Origin: Hymenobacter mellowenesis
Lineage (GTDB): Bacteria > Bacteroidota > Bacteroidia > Cytophagales > Hymenobacteraceae
NCBI RefSeq assembly: GCF_030581005.1
Contig: NZ_JAUQSX010000001.1
Span: 868,001 to 932,000 of the forward strand
Length of the DNA stretch: 64,000 bases
Direction: 5' to 3'
The notes beneath the pieces were generated by a model, which saw only the letters and a list, made by a program, of their open reading frames with translations, was not told where the DNA came from and ran no database searches. Below are positions 17,501 through 26,353 of the stretch, in pieces (the first letter of the stretch is position 1; every line of letters begins with the position of its first letter). The translations under genes and the position numbers were made by a program.

Positions 17501-20500
17501 TGTAAGCCGCCGTTAGAATGTCAGAAATCACGTTGTTCGAGATTTCTGTGTTGGTCACGTTGGTAGTGCTGTTCACGTTGATGCCATAAGCACCCCAGCC
17601 GCCAGTGTTCAGCTGGCGCAGGCCCGAAATGGAATTGCGCGAAATCACGGCGTCGGTTACGTTGGTGTTCAGCTCGATGCCGGCAATGTTGATGGAAGCA
17701 GCCGTGGCGTCCATGCCCAGAATGGTGTTGCGCGACACCAGCGGCGCGGTGGCGCCCTGCAGGTCGATGCCGCGGTTCATCACGTTATCGGACGATACCG
17801 TGCCCGTAGTGGTGGGGGCGGCCCCGATGCGGTTGCCCACAATCTGCAGGCCGTCGTAGGACGTAGCCACGCCGTTGGCCTTGGCGTAAATGGCTTCGTA
17901 GGCCGTGGTCACGGCGTTGTTCTGAATCACGAGGTTGTCGTTGTCGTCGCCGTAGGTCGAAGTGCTGGGCACGGAAACCGCCGCCGAGGGCGCCGCCGAG
18001 GCGTAGATGCCGAACGAGGCGGTGTTGCTCATGCTGCCGCCCACCACGTTGAGGTTGCGCACGGTGATGTTGGTAGAGCCGGCACCGGCGCCCTGGCTGC
18101 CCACCCACACCACGGCGTTGGCGCCGGTGTTGGTGCTGGTCAGCGTGAGGTTACGGGTGATGCCGCCGGTAGTGTTGGCGCCGTCCAGGGTGATGTAGCG
18201 GGCGCTGCTGAGCAGCACCACGGCCGGAGCACCGCTGGTGCCCGTCACCACCGGGCTCACGCCCGGGGCGGGGCTCACGAGCAGGGTGTTCGTGGCCGAA
18301 GCGGTGGGGTTATTGCCGAAGATGATGGGGAAGGTTTCCGCCGTCGAATAGGTGGCGTCGAGCAGGTAGAACGTGGTGGCGCCCACCAGCGTATTGATGC
18401 TGTAGGCGTTGGCCGCCGCCGTGAGGGTAGCATACACGCGGCTCGCCGGCGTGCCGGCGGGCGGCGTGGAGGTACCCACGTAGTAGATGCCGCTCATGTT
18501 GCCCACAATCTGGAACGAGCCGGGGTTGGCCGGGGCCGTGGTGCCGGGGGGCGTGGCGCCACTACCGCCGCCGGGGCTGGTGCTCACGTTGCCGGCCGTG
18601 GCCAGGTCCTGGGCCGCCACGTAGTACTGAATCACGTCGCCCTGGGCCACGCTGCCGCCGGGCAGCAAGGCGTAGTTCAGGGTGAAGGTGTAGCTGCTGC
18701 CGCTCACGCTGGTGGCATTCACAAACACAAAGGCGCCCGAGGTGCCCTTGCGGTAGTACAGGCGCGGGGCGTTGGTGCCGGTGGCCACGCCGCTGGGGTC
18801 CGAAATGGTAATGACTACCGTGCGGTTGGCGGTGCTGTTGGTGTTGATAAGCGTAGCGCCCGTGATGAGCGGGCCCGTCAGGTCGAGCGGCTGGTAGGTG
18901 CCTTCAAAGGCGCCCAGGTCGGGGGCGGTGGTGCTGCGCGTGAGGTTGGCGTAGTCGGTGGTGATGCCGCTGATGGGCGCGCCGCCGCTCTCAATCTGGG
19001 TGGGAGTGGTGGTGCTTACCTTCAGGAAGTTGGCGTTGGTGCCGCTGGTGCTCAGGAAGGGCGGGTTCTCGGTCACGGCGCTGGCGTCGCGGCCCGATAC
19101 GAAGGCCTTGTAATCGGCCAGCGTCTGCTGCCCGTTCGTGACGGGGCTGGTGCCTTCGGCGTAAATCAGGTTGGCCGTGCCGGGCGTGCCGGCGTAGTAC
19201 AGGTTGTTGTTGGTGGCAGTGCCCAGGTTGCTGGGCGCGGCGCCCGCGGTGCCGCTCGTGCGGCGCAGGGCCACGGTGAGGCCCGTGCCGGCCGGCGTGG
19301 AGGTGTTCACCACCACGTTGTTGCGCAGCGTCACCAGCGTGGTGGCCGTGGAGGTGTAGTAGATGCCCGTGGTGCCGAAGTTGGCGCCCGTGCTGCTGGC
19401 ATTCAGGTAAATGCTGTTGTATTGGGCATTCACCGTGGTGCCGCCGCCCACGTACAGGCCCGAAAGGGCCGCGGTGCTGGAAGCGGCGGGCGTGTTCAAA
19501 TCACCAACGATGTTGTTGGTGATGTTGGTGGTGGTGCCCGAGGTGTAGATGCCGTAGATGAAGCCGCTGGTACCGTTGGCCGTCAGGCCCGACACGCGGT
19601 TGCGGTACACATCAAGCGTGGCGCCGCCGCTCAGGTACATGCCATAGAGCGTGCTGCCGTCGGTGCTGATGTTCTGCACCGTGTTGCCGTAGAACTGCAC
19701 CGCCGCCGACGAGTTGTTGAAGGCGTAGATGCTGTACACCGACGACGTACCGGGGGTGCTGAAGTTGCTGACCGTGTTGTTGAACACGTTCTGGGTGGTG
19801 GTGGCCCCAGTGCTCACATACAGCATGTAGTTGGCGCCCGAGGTAGCCGCGGGGCGGCTCCAGTTGTTGAGGGTGTTGCCCGAAATGTTCAGGTTGGCCA
19901 CCCCTACCGTGTTGTAGAGGCCATAAAACGTGGCCGTAGTGGCCGTGGCCGATGTCATCGTCAGGCTGTTGTTGGCGATGTTGACCGTACCGTTGGTGGC
20001 GTTGCCGCCGCTGCCGTTCTGGATGCCGTAGGTAGTCGTGGTGGTGGTGTTGGTGGCCACGCGCACGGTGTTGCCGAGCAGGTCGGCATTACCGCCCGTG
20101 GTCACCAGGATGCCGTAGAGCGTGCTGGTGGGGCCCGCCGCCGCGCCCGTCGGGGCCGAATCTACGGTGTTGCCCTGCACCTTCAGGCCGTTCTGGTAAA
20201 TGGCGTAGATGCCATAGGCCGTGGCGGTGGTGCCGTAGTTGGTGATGGTGTTGCCGGTGGCCGTGGTGCCGCTCACGATGCTGCCGACCTCGTTGTTCTG
20301 GTCGTAGTACGTGTAGGGGCTGGCCGCCGCGTAGCCGCCCACGTAAATGCCGTTGTTGACGCCGCTGATGGTGTTGCCGTAGAACTTATTGTTCGAGTGG
20401 GTGCCGGCCGCTGTGGTGGGCACCACCTGCGCGAGGGCGGTGGCCGTGTGGCTGTTGGAGTAGATGCCCGACGTCACGGTGCTCTTTTGCAGCGTTATGG

Positions 20501-21062
20501 TGCAGTTCCGAATCACCACGCTCTGGCAGCCGTCCACGGCCGACGTGGTGGTTTTCAGCAGCGCAAAGCCCCATTCCATCTGGGTGGTCACGTTGGCGTT
20601 GGACGCCGGGTCCACCAGCGTCAGGCCGTCGAAGGTCACGTAGTCGGCCGCCTGCAGGCCGATGATGGCGTCCAGCGTGGGCGAAGTGCCCACCCCCGCC
20701 GTGATGGTGGGGTTGGCGCCGGTGCCCGATTTCTGGAAAACGATGGGGTTGGCCGCCGTGCCGGTGGCCGTGATGGACCCCGCCGTGGGCGAGGCAAAGG
20801 TTTCGGTGTAGCCCGCCGCTAAGTTGAAGGTGACGCCGCCCGGGCCCACCCCTTGCGCGTTCAGGTCGGCGATGGCCGCCGTCAGCGTGGCGTAGCCGGT
20901 ACTGCCCGAGCCCGGAATGGCTTTGGCGCCCGAGAGCTGGGCTTGCGCGCTAAAGCTGCCGAACAGCAGTAGGCCCGCGCCTAATAGCCGCGACAGGCGC
21001 GCACGCGCCGACGAGGCCTGGAGCAACCTGACCGGTTGCTTGCGAAGGTATTTTTTCTCCAT
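14562..21062 (-). CDS. Giant T9SS-exported beta-helix surface protein (2166 residues)
   Basis: The start is the ATG at 21060-21062 (MEKKYLRKQPVRLL), giving a long signal peptide that ends near FSAQAQ. Residues about 40-720 are repeats rich in N, T and G (e.g. NNGIYVGGYA, GNTISG) typical of a right-handed parallel beta-helix. An Ig/Fn3-like piece follows near 727-840, then a second beta-helix to about 1370. The last 790 residues hold a CARDB-like domain, Ig-like repeats (CAGGTASLSATVP) and a T9SS type A sorting domain (VFPNPTADGQLSIEL ... LASGVYTFRV). It is likely an adhesin or polysaccharide-binding surface protein; the ligand is unknown. The C-terminal part is nearly duplicated in the next gene. 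Confidence 0.87.
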   Translation of the reverse strand: MEKKYLRKQPVRLLQASSARARLSRLLGAGLLLFGSFSAQAQLSGAKAIPGSGSTGYATLTAAIADLNAQGVGPGGVTFNLAAGYTETFASPTAGSITATGTAANPIVFQKSGTGANPTITAGVGTSPTLDAIIGLQAADYVTFDGLTLVDPASNANVTTQMEWGFALLKTTTSAVDGCQSVVIRNCTITLQKSTVTSGIYSNSHTATALAQVVPTTAAGTHSNNKFYGNTISGVNNGIYVGGYAAASPYTYYDQNNEVGSIVSGTTATGNTITNYGTTATAYGIYAIYQNGLKVQGNTVDSAPTGAAAGPTSTLYGILVTTGGNADLLGNTVRVATNTTTTTTYGIQNGSGGNATNGTVNIANNSLTMTSATATTATFYGLYNTVGVANLNISGNTLNNWSRPAATSGANYMLYVSTGATTTQNVFNNTVSNFSTPGTSSVYSIYAFNNSSAAVQFYGNTVQNISTDGSTLYGMYLSGGATLDVYRNRVSGLTANGTSGFIYGIYTSGTTTNITNNIVGDLNTPAASSTAALSGLYVGGGTTVNAQYNSIYLNASSTGANFGTTGIYYTSTATTLVTLRNNVVVNTSTPAGTGLTVALRRTSGTAGAAPSNLGTATNNNLYYAGTPGTANLIYAEGTSPVTNGQQTLADYKAFVSGRDASAVTENPPFLSTSGTNANFLKVSTTTPTQIESGGAPISGITTDYANLTRSTTAPDLGAFEGTYQPLDLTGPLITGATLINTNSTANRTVVITISDPSGVATGTNAPRLYYRKGTSGAFVFVNATSVSGSSYTFTLNYALLPGGSVAQGDVIQYYVAAQDLATAGNVSTSPGGGSGATPPGTTAPANPGSFQIVGNMSGIYYVGTSTPPAGTPASRVYATLTAAANAYSINTLVGATTFYLLDATYSTAETFPIIFGNNPTASATNTLLVSPAPGVSPVVTGTSGAPAVVLLSSARYITLDGANTTGGITRNLTLTSTNTGANAVVWVGSQGAGAGSTNITVRNLNVVGGSMSNTASFGIYASAAPSAAVSVPSTSTYGDDNDNLVIQNNAVTTAYEAIYAKANGVATSYDGLQIVGNRIGAAPTTTGTVSSDNVMNRGIDLQGATAPLVSRNTILGMDATAASINIAGIELNTNVTDAVISRNSISGLRQLNTGGWGAYGINVNSTTNVTNTEISNNVISDILTAAYTNSTTYNPFGIRLAGGTGIKIYYNTVGLSGSFTPTTNYASPSNISAGLLVTTTLATGLDVRNNIFANAITTSAATSTVKSYSVYYSAASVLAVSDYNDYYVSGPRGVLAYVGADAATLAALQTATGKDANSISTDPIFTSATNLLPISPAVASAGTPLPITIDFAGNTRSTTAPSLGAYQFVPQAVDVAPSALVSPANAATSTCFGANTPVTVQVRNLGTSVLNFATNPLTVTVVISGPNSSTQTLTQTISAGTLASTATQDITLTSLADFTALGSYSFAITATVTGDANTGNNLLTPAPTLNVAAPVGGTLSPASYSLCVSGTASLALAGAANGSVQLQSSSSATGTFTDIAGATSATYTTPVLTSTTYYRAKVSCGINVAYSNVAVVTVNNPVISAAPSPLSVCAGGTASLSATVPTGINVRYYTAATGGTLVGTGNPYVTPALTASTTYYAEAFAGSQENVGKPSTTGTDGTNTIGGLYFTATAPTSIVNVTVYRTANAAAGTATIQLLNGSTTTGTPVATVTVPVPANTTAAISPTVLTLNLAVPAAGQYTLYLSAATPSLIRDFSAGPQPATTFPYTSPSGVITITSSTLGNDYYYFFYNWQVGSECVSTAARTAIQVNVTPGLVATLASNAASICGRTPYTLAGAIAGTATGGIYTSSGTGTFSPSATALNATYTPSAADVTAGTVTITLTPTGPAAACTQTARAVLSITTPPNSSFSYPAGVYCTNSPVTVAPILAAGAVAGTFTASGFGLRIDATTGVITLNNTNIDGTFTITNTVTGTGACSTGASSTATFNVIFGIGQPTLTATAQTGGTVLLSANPVLSGVTYQFFRGSGSTATPVGSPTTTGTLVLPVGSPSGTYTVQATSTQGCASIPSAAVNVVVTTGTQTATLAGVSLRVFPNPTADGQLSIELSGINAKASQLTVLNALGQVVHTGTVAAGTAQLKLSQLASGVYTFRVLTEQGVLTQRVVRQ

Positions 21063-21330
21063 GAAGAAAGAATGGTAAAGGTTGTTGAATAAGAGAAGAA
21101 GAAGGGTAGCAAAAAACAATCCCTCCAGGTGGAAGAGGGCAACGCAACCAGAAGAACAGCAGGCGGGCTGCCAGGCCCGGGCGCAACACAGAATTTGGCA
21201 GTGGGGTGGGCGTTGGTTCCGGTTGCTCCGGGGAAATTAATCAGCAGCTGGTCAGAATGCTACTGCTGACCTACGCTTTGCTCAGGCACGCAAGCCTCGG
21301 GTTGGCCTCCGGCTGCAACGCCTTTAAAAA

Positions 21331-21363
21331 CAAATATAAACCGACCCCTATTTTTTTCCGCAA
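21331..21363 (-). promoter_or_regulatory. Promoter of the 2166-residue surface protein
   Basis: On the minus strand TTG (21361-21363), 22 nt, then TATATTTG (21331-21338). This fits the Bacteroidota consensus. The leader before the ATG at 21062 would be about 260 nt, unusually long. The gap 21063-21449 otherwise holds no gene that I can support. Confidence 0.6.
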
Positions 21364-21449
21364 TTCCGTGGCGTATTTCTCGTGCCTTCGCCCACCATCC
21401 CAACCGGCGCACTGCACCGCACCGCCGTTGCAACAAAACCTTCGGGCAC

Positions 21450-21488
21450 AAAAAAGCCCCGCTGGCGTGCTGCCAGCGGGGCTTTTCT
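21450..21488. terminator. Terminator of the second giant surface protein
   Basis: AAAAAAGCCCCGCTGGC and GCCAGCGGGGCTTTTCT form a GC stem with a 5-nt loop region and flanking A- and T-tracts. It lies 22 nt after the stop of the 1480-residue gene (minus strand). The stem is the same as in the terminator at 14504-14541, so it was copied with the paralogous 3' end. Confidence 0.9.
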
Positions 21489-21509
21489 ACTAATGCAACG
21501 GGAATTCGA

Positions 21510-24500
21510 CTACTCGCGCACGATGCGCTGCGTGAGCACGCCCTGCTCCGTTTGCACCCGCACCGTGTACACGCCCGCCGCCAGATGCGCCAGGTTCAGC
21601 GCGCCGGTACCAACCGGCAGCATGCTGGTGTGCACCAGCTGGCCCAGTGAGTTCAGTACGGTGAGCTGCGAAGCCTTGGCGTGTATGCCGCTCAGTTCCA
21701 GCGTGAGCTGGCCGTTGGGCGTGGGGTTGGGGAACACGCGCAGGCTCACGCCGTTGAGGGTGGCCGTTTGCGTGCCCAGCACGGTGGCCGTTACCGCCGT
21801 CGAGGGCAGCGACGAGCAGCCCGCCGACGAAATGGCTACCACCGTATAGCTGCCGCTTTGCGTGCCGGCGTTCAGCAGCAGCGTGCCAGTGGCAGTGGGC
21901 GCACCCACGGCCGTAGCCGTGCCGCCCGTGTTGCGGTAGAACTGGTACGTCACGCCCGTCAGGGGCGGGGTGCTGAGCTGCACTGCGCCGCCCGTTTGCG
22001 GGGTGGCCGTGAGCGTGGGCTGGCCGATGCCGAAGATGACCGTGAACGTGGCCGTGGACGACGAGCCCGTGCTGCAAGCGCCCGTGCCGGTCACCGTGTT
22101 GCTGATGGTGAACGTGCCGTCGATGTTGGTGTTGGACAGCGTGATAACGCCCGTAGCGGGGTCGATGCGCAGGCCCACGCCCGAGGCGGAGAACGTACCG
22201 ATTGACGCGCCGGGCGCCAAGATGGGCGCTACCGTCACGGGCGAGTTGGTGCAGTATACGCCCGACGGGTAGCTGAAGGAGCTGTTCGGAGGCGTGGTCA
22301 GGGTGAGCACCGTGCGCGCCGTCTGGGTGCAGGGCGCGGACGGGCCGGTGGGCGTGAGCGTGATGGTGACCGTGCCGGCGGCAATATCAGCGGCCGAAGG
22401 CGTGTAGGTAGCGTTCAGCGTGGTGGCGTTGGGCGAGAACGTGCCCGTGCCGCTGGTGGTGTAGGTAGCGCCCGTAGCCGTGCCGGCAATGGTGCCGGTG
22501 AGAGCGTAGGTCGAGCTGCCGCAGATGGTAGCGGCCGCAGCTGGCAGCGTGGCCACCAGGCCCGGCGTCACGTTCACCTGAATGGGCGTGCGGGCGGCGG
22601 TGCTCACGCACTCCGAGCCAATCTGCCAGTTGTAGAAGAAATAGTAGTAGCCGGCCAGGGTGCCATCGGTGATGCGCACCGTGCCGCTCGGCGACACGTA
22701 GGGGAAGGTGATGCCGGCGTTAACCGAGTAGTCCCGCACCAAGCTCGGCGTGGCCGCGCTCAGGTAGAGCGTGTAGTTGCCAGCGGCGGGCACGGCAAAG
22801 TTAAGCGTGAGCACGGTGGGCGACACAGCGGCCGTGGTGTTGGCCGGCACCGGCACCGTGATGGTGGCCAGGGCGCCCGTAGTGCTGGAGGTGCTGCCCG
22901 ATAGCAGGTTGATAGTAGCCGTGCCGGCCGCCGAGTTGGCCGTGCGGTACACCGTCACGTTGGCAATGGTGGTGGGGCCGGTGGTAGTAAAATAAAGCCC
23001 GCCGCCCGTATTGGTGCCGTCGGCGCCGGTGGTTGAAGCCTTGCCCACGTTTTCCTGCCCGCCCGCGAAGGCTTCGGCGTAGTAGGTGGTGCTGGCCGTG
23101 AGGGCCGGCGTCACGTAGGGGTTGCCGGTGCCCACCAGCGTGCCGCCGGTGGCGGCCGTGTAGTAGCGCACGTTGATGCCCGTGGGCACCGTGGCCGACA
23201 GCGAAGCCGTGCCGCCGGCGCAGATGCTCAGCGGCGAAGGCGCCGTCGTAATGGCCGGGCTGTTCACCGTGATGGTCGACACGTTGCTGTACACCGTGTT
23301 GCTGTTGCAGGTGATGCGCACGCGGTAGTAGGTGGTGCTGGTGAGCACCGGCGTGGTGTAAGTGGCCGAAGTAGCCCCGGCAATGTCGGTGAAGGTGCCC
23401 GTGGCGCTGCTGCTGCTCTGGTACTGCAGGTTGCCGTTGGCCGCGCCCGCCAGCGACAAGGCGGCGGTGCCGCTGAAGCAGATGTTCGTGCTGGCCGGCG
23501 AGAGCGTGCCGGCCACCGGGGCCACTACCGTGCGGGTGGGAGCTGGCGTCAGCACGTTGTTGGTGGTGTTGAGGTCGCCCACGGCCGTGGCCGTCACGGC
23601 GAAGGAGTAGGTGCCCAGGGCCGACATGTCAAGCGTGGTGGGCAGCGTAATGTTCTGGGTGGCGCCGCTGGCCAGCGTGCCCGTGCTCACGGTGGTGGTG
23701 AAGGTTTGGGCCGCGCCGGTGGGCGGGGTCACCACCACGGTCACGGTCAGGGCGTTGGTGGCGAAGTTCAGGGCGGCGGTGCCGGCGTTGCGCACCTGCA
23801 CCGTGATGGGCTCGGTGGTGCTGTAGCAGGCCGTGGCCGTGGCCGGACCCACGAGGCTCACGGGCGCCACGTCGAGGCTCACCGGCGTGAATTCGTAGGC
23901 GCCCAGGTCGGGAGCCGCGCCGCGGGTGGCACCGGTGATGTCGTCGGTGACGCGCGTCAGGGGCGTGCCCGCGTTGTTGAGCGCCACGTTGCCGGGCGTG
24001 AAGTTGCCGGAGGCGGGGTTTACGAACAAGGGGTCAACCGACACGCTGTTCTGGTCGAACACGCTGTTGCTGGCGGCCTGCCAAGCGGTCAGGGTGGCGT
24101 AGGCCGAGGTGTAGTAGCCCACGTTGCCGTTGGGCACATATATGTCGTTGTAGTTGCTGGCCGGGATGTTGGTCAGGAAGTACAGGCCGTACTTGGTGCC
24201 GGTGCCCGCGCGCGTGACGCTCACCACGTTGTTCTTGATGTCGGCCGAAGCGCCCGAGTTATAGATGCCGTACGTAGTGGCCGTCGAAGCCACCTGGTCG
24301 TCGCAGCTGACGGTGTTGTTGTACATCCGAATAAACGACGACCCCGTGTTGTAGAACGCCGCCAGCAGGCCGTTGCCGTTCATGTTGTAGCACAGGTTGT
24401 TCACAAAGTCGTTGGGCGTAGCGGCCGTGGCCGTGGTGCTGGTGGCGATGTAGAACAAATACGCGCTGCTCGTCGAGGTGAGGTTACCCGTGAACGGGTC

Positions 24501-25952
24501 GTGGATGCGGTTTTTCTCCACCGCCGTATTGATGGAGGCCCCGCTGAAATAAACGCCGTAGAAGGTACCCACAGTAGTGCGCAGGGGCCGGGCAATGTCG
24601 TTGCCCACCAAGCGCAGGCCATCCTGATAACCCACATAAATGCCGTAGGTATAGAAATCCCGCACGGTGTTGTTGCGGATGATGTTGCCCGTGTTCAGCG
24701 ATGTGGCGCTCACGCCCATCAGGGTGATGCCGTAGTAGCCGCCGTTCACGGTGTTGCCCTCCAGGGTGAGGTTGTTGGCCGCGTTGCCGCTGGTCGTCGC
24801 GCCCGCCACCGAGCCGTTCACCGCGATACCGGTGAAGAAAGTGGAGGTGCTGGCCTGGCCCGCGTTCACCACGTTGTTGGTGATGCGGTCGTTGTCGGCC
24901 GCGTTGGTCAGCAAGATGCCGTAGCCGTAGGTGCCCGGGGTGCCGGCGTTGGTAGCGTCAATGTTCAGGTTGTTGATAGTGGTGTAGTCGGTGCCGTTGA
25001 GCTGCACCACGGCGCGCTGGTTGGAGTTGGCCGAGGCAAACTGAATGGTGCGTCCGCCGCCGTTCACCACAATGGTATTGGTGGCGCTGGTGCCGGTCAC
25101 CTCGTTCAGCAAAAACTGCTCGGTGTAGGGCCCGCCCGATACCGTGAGGGTAAGTGGCCCGCTGATGCCGTCGCGGTTCAGGCGCGTGGCCGCATCTGTG
25201 AAGCTGGTGAAGTTGGTGCCCGCCGTGGGCAGCGCGCTGTTGATGGTGTAGGCCCCGCTGATGGGGTTGGCCGTGGCCGCCGTCGAGGTGATGTTGTCGA
25301 TGGTGGCCGGTGGCTGCACGCCGCCCGAGTTGTCGTTGCGCCAGGTGAAGACCACGCGCTGCGTAGTGCCGGCTACGTTGCCCGGCAGCTGGAAAGTGGT
25401 GCGCCCGAAGGCGGTCTGCAGGTTGAGGTTGGTGCCGAGCTGCACCGCGCCGGCCGTGCCGCTCACGAGCTGCGTGCCGGCCACGGGCGTCACCGTGGTG
25501 GGCACCAGAAACACCTGGATGTAGTCGTAGGTGCTTTCGCCGCCGGCCTTCCAGTCGAAGCCCAGGTCTACGATGGATTGCCCGGCCGGGAAGGTCACGT
25601 CGCGGTACAGGTGCACCACCGAGGTCGCCACGGGCGTGGTGGCCGTGATGGTGTAGGCGTTGGTCACGCCGGCATCGTTCGAGATAAAGGCCGCTTTGGT
25701 GCCCGCGGTGGTGGGACCGTTGCCGCCCGGCGTGCCCACATACCACTGGTTGGTCTGGGTGCCGTTGACGATGGTGAAGGAATTGGTGGCGCCTTCAAAC
25801 GTTTCGCTGAAGACAGTGGTGGGCGTTTGGGCCCGGGCGCTGAGGCCGCCGAGCAGCAGGGCGCCTACGCCTAGTACCCGCGCCAGCCGCTTACCGGCCA
25901 CGAGGGTTCCGCACCGCTGGGATTGCGGCTTGCGAAGTAAGTTTTCGAACAT
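21510..25952 (-). CDS. Giant T9SS-exported surface protein, paralogue (1480 residues)
   Basis: The start is the ATG at 25950-25952 (MFENLLRKPQSQRCG); the open frame above it encodes unrelated basic sequence. A signal peptide ends near LSARAQ. Residues about 30-230 look like a jelly-roll or MAM-type domain (FSETFEGATNSFTIV, VVFTWRNDNSGG). Residues 240-690 form a beta-helix (e.g. NNVVNAGQ, GNTVNGGYYGI). The remaining 790 residues match the C-terminal part of the neighbouring giant gene domain by domain (CARDB-like, Ig-like, T9SS sorting domain VFPNPTPNGQLTLEL). Distinct front ends on a common export module suggest duplication with swapped binding domains. Confidence 0.87.
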   Translation of the reverse strand: MFENLLRKPQSQRCGTLVAGKRLARVLGVGALLLGGLSARAQTPTTVFSETFEGATNSFTIVNGTQTNQWYVGTPGGNGPTTAGTKAAFISNDAGVTNAYTITATTPVATSVVHLYRDVTFPAGQSIVDLGFDWKAGGESTYDYIQVFLVPTTVTPVAGTQLVSGTAGAVQLGTNLNLQTAFGRTTFQLPGNVAGTTQRVVFTWRNDNSGGVQPPATIDNITSTAATANPISGAYTINSALPTAGTNFTSFTDAATRLNRDGISGPLTLTVSGGPYTEQFLLNEVTGTSATNTIVVNGGGRTIQFASANSNQRAVVQLNGTDYTTINNLNIDATNAGTPGTYGYGILLTNAADNDRITNNVVNAGQASTSTFFTGIAVNGSVAGATTSGNAANNLTLEGNTVNGGYYGITLMGVSATSLNTGNIIRNNTVRDFYTYGIYVGYQDGLRLVGNDIARPLRTTVGTFYGVYFSGASINTAVEKNRIHDPFTGNLTSTSSAYLFYIATSTTATAATPNDFVNNLCYNMNGNGLLAAFYNTGSSFIRMYNNTVSCDDQVASTATTYGIYNSGASADIKNNVVSVTRAGTGTKYGLYFLTNIPASNYNDIYVPNGNVGYYTSAYATLTAWQAASNSVFDQNSVSVDPLFVNPASGNFTPGNVALNNAGTPLTRVTDDITGATRGAAPDLGAYEFTPVSLDVAPVSLVGPATATACYSTTEPITVQVRNAGTAALNFATNALTVTVVVTPPTGAAQTFTTTVSTGTLASGATQNITLPTTLDMSALGTYSFAVTATAVGDLNTTNNVLTPAPTRTVVAPVAGTLSPASTNICFSGTAALSLAGAANGNLQYQSSSSATGTFTDIAGATSATYTTPVLTSTTYYRVRITCNSNTVYSNVSTITVNSPAITTAPSPLSICAGGTASLSATVPTGINVRYYTAATGGTLVGTGNPYVTPALTASTTYYAEAFAGGQENVGKASTTGADGTNTGGGLYFTTTGPTTIANVTVYRTANSAAGTATINLLSGSTSSTTGALATITVPVPANTTAAVSPTVLTLNFAVPAAGNYTLYLSAATPSLVRDYSVNAGITFPYVSPSGTVRITDGTLAGYYYFFYNWQIGSECVSTAARTPIQVNVTPGLVATLPAAAATICGSSTYALTGTIAGTATGATYTTSGTGTFSPNATTLNATYTPSAADIAAGTVTITLTPTGPSAPCTQTARTVLTLTTPPNSSFSYPSGVYCTNSPVTVAPILAPGASIGTFSASGVGLRIDPATGVITLSNTNIDGTFTISNTVTGTGACSTGSSSTATFTVIFGIGQPTLTATPQTGGAVQLSTPPLTGVTYQFYRNTGGTATAVGAPTATGTLLLNAGTQSGSYTVVAISSAGCSSLPSTAVTATVLGTQTATLNGVSLRVFPNPTPNGQLTLELSGIHAKASQLTVLNSLGQLVHTSMLPVGTGALNLAHLAAGVYTVRVQTEQGVLTQRIVRE

Positions 25953-26353
25953 GAAAATGGGGAAAAAGTGAGTGAATACGGGGTGGGTGAAGGGGAATGG
26001 GTGTGAAAAACGAAAGTTGTACGGATGGTGGAAAGCAACGGCCTGGGTGTGACCGGACGACGGGCAGCAGCCCCCACGAGCGTCGAAAAGAAGCCCGCAA
26101 AAGCCACGTCCAATAAGGCGTTGGGCCGAACGTCTTGAGAAAAGTAAAGCCAAAAAGCTCAAAAACCTAATTTGGCCTCTGCCCGGCAATGCCCTTCAAG
26201 CACGCTACGAGGCAAGCAACAAGCTGATTATCTTGAGCATTACGAACTGTCAGCACACCGAATCTGTGCTATTCGCCAACGGCCGTCTTCCTCCTTCCGG
26301 TTTTCAAAAATGCGAACTTCGGCTGCCCCGTCCGCTCCTGCTTCGGCCTTGGC
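25953..26353. other. Intergenic region upstream of the second surface-protein gene
   Basis: About 400 bp between two minus-strand genes. It must contain the promoter of the surface-protein gene, but I find no clear TAnnTTTG on the minus strand. I see no credible open frame, RNA gene or repeat here. Confidence 0.5.

Noticed and set aside
14820..17516. 898-codon open frame on the plus strand
   Set aside because: It is antisense to the giant T9SS gene. Its product is Arg/Gly/Ala/His-rich with no fold, as expected from the GC-rich third-position bias of the true gene.
23706..25874. 722-codon open frame on the plus strand
   Set aside because: Antisense to the second giant gene, with the same low-complexity Gly/Val/Arg/His composition and no domain.
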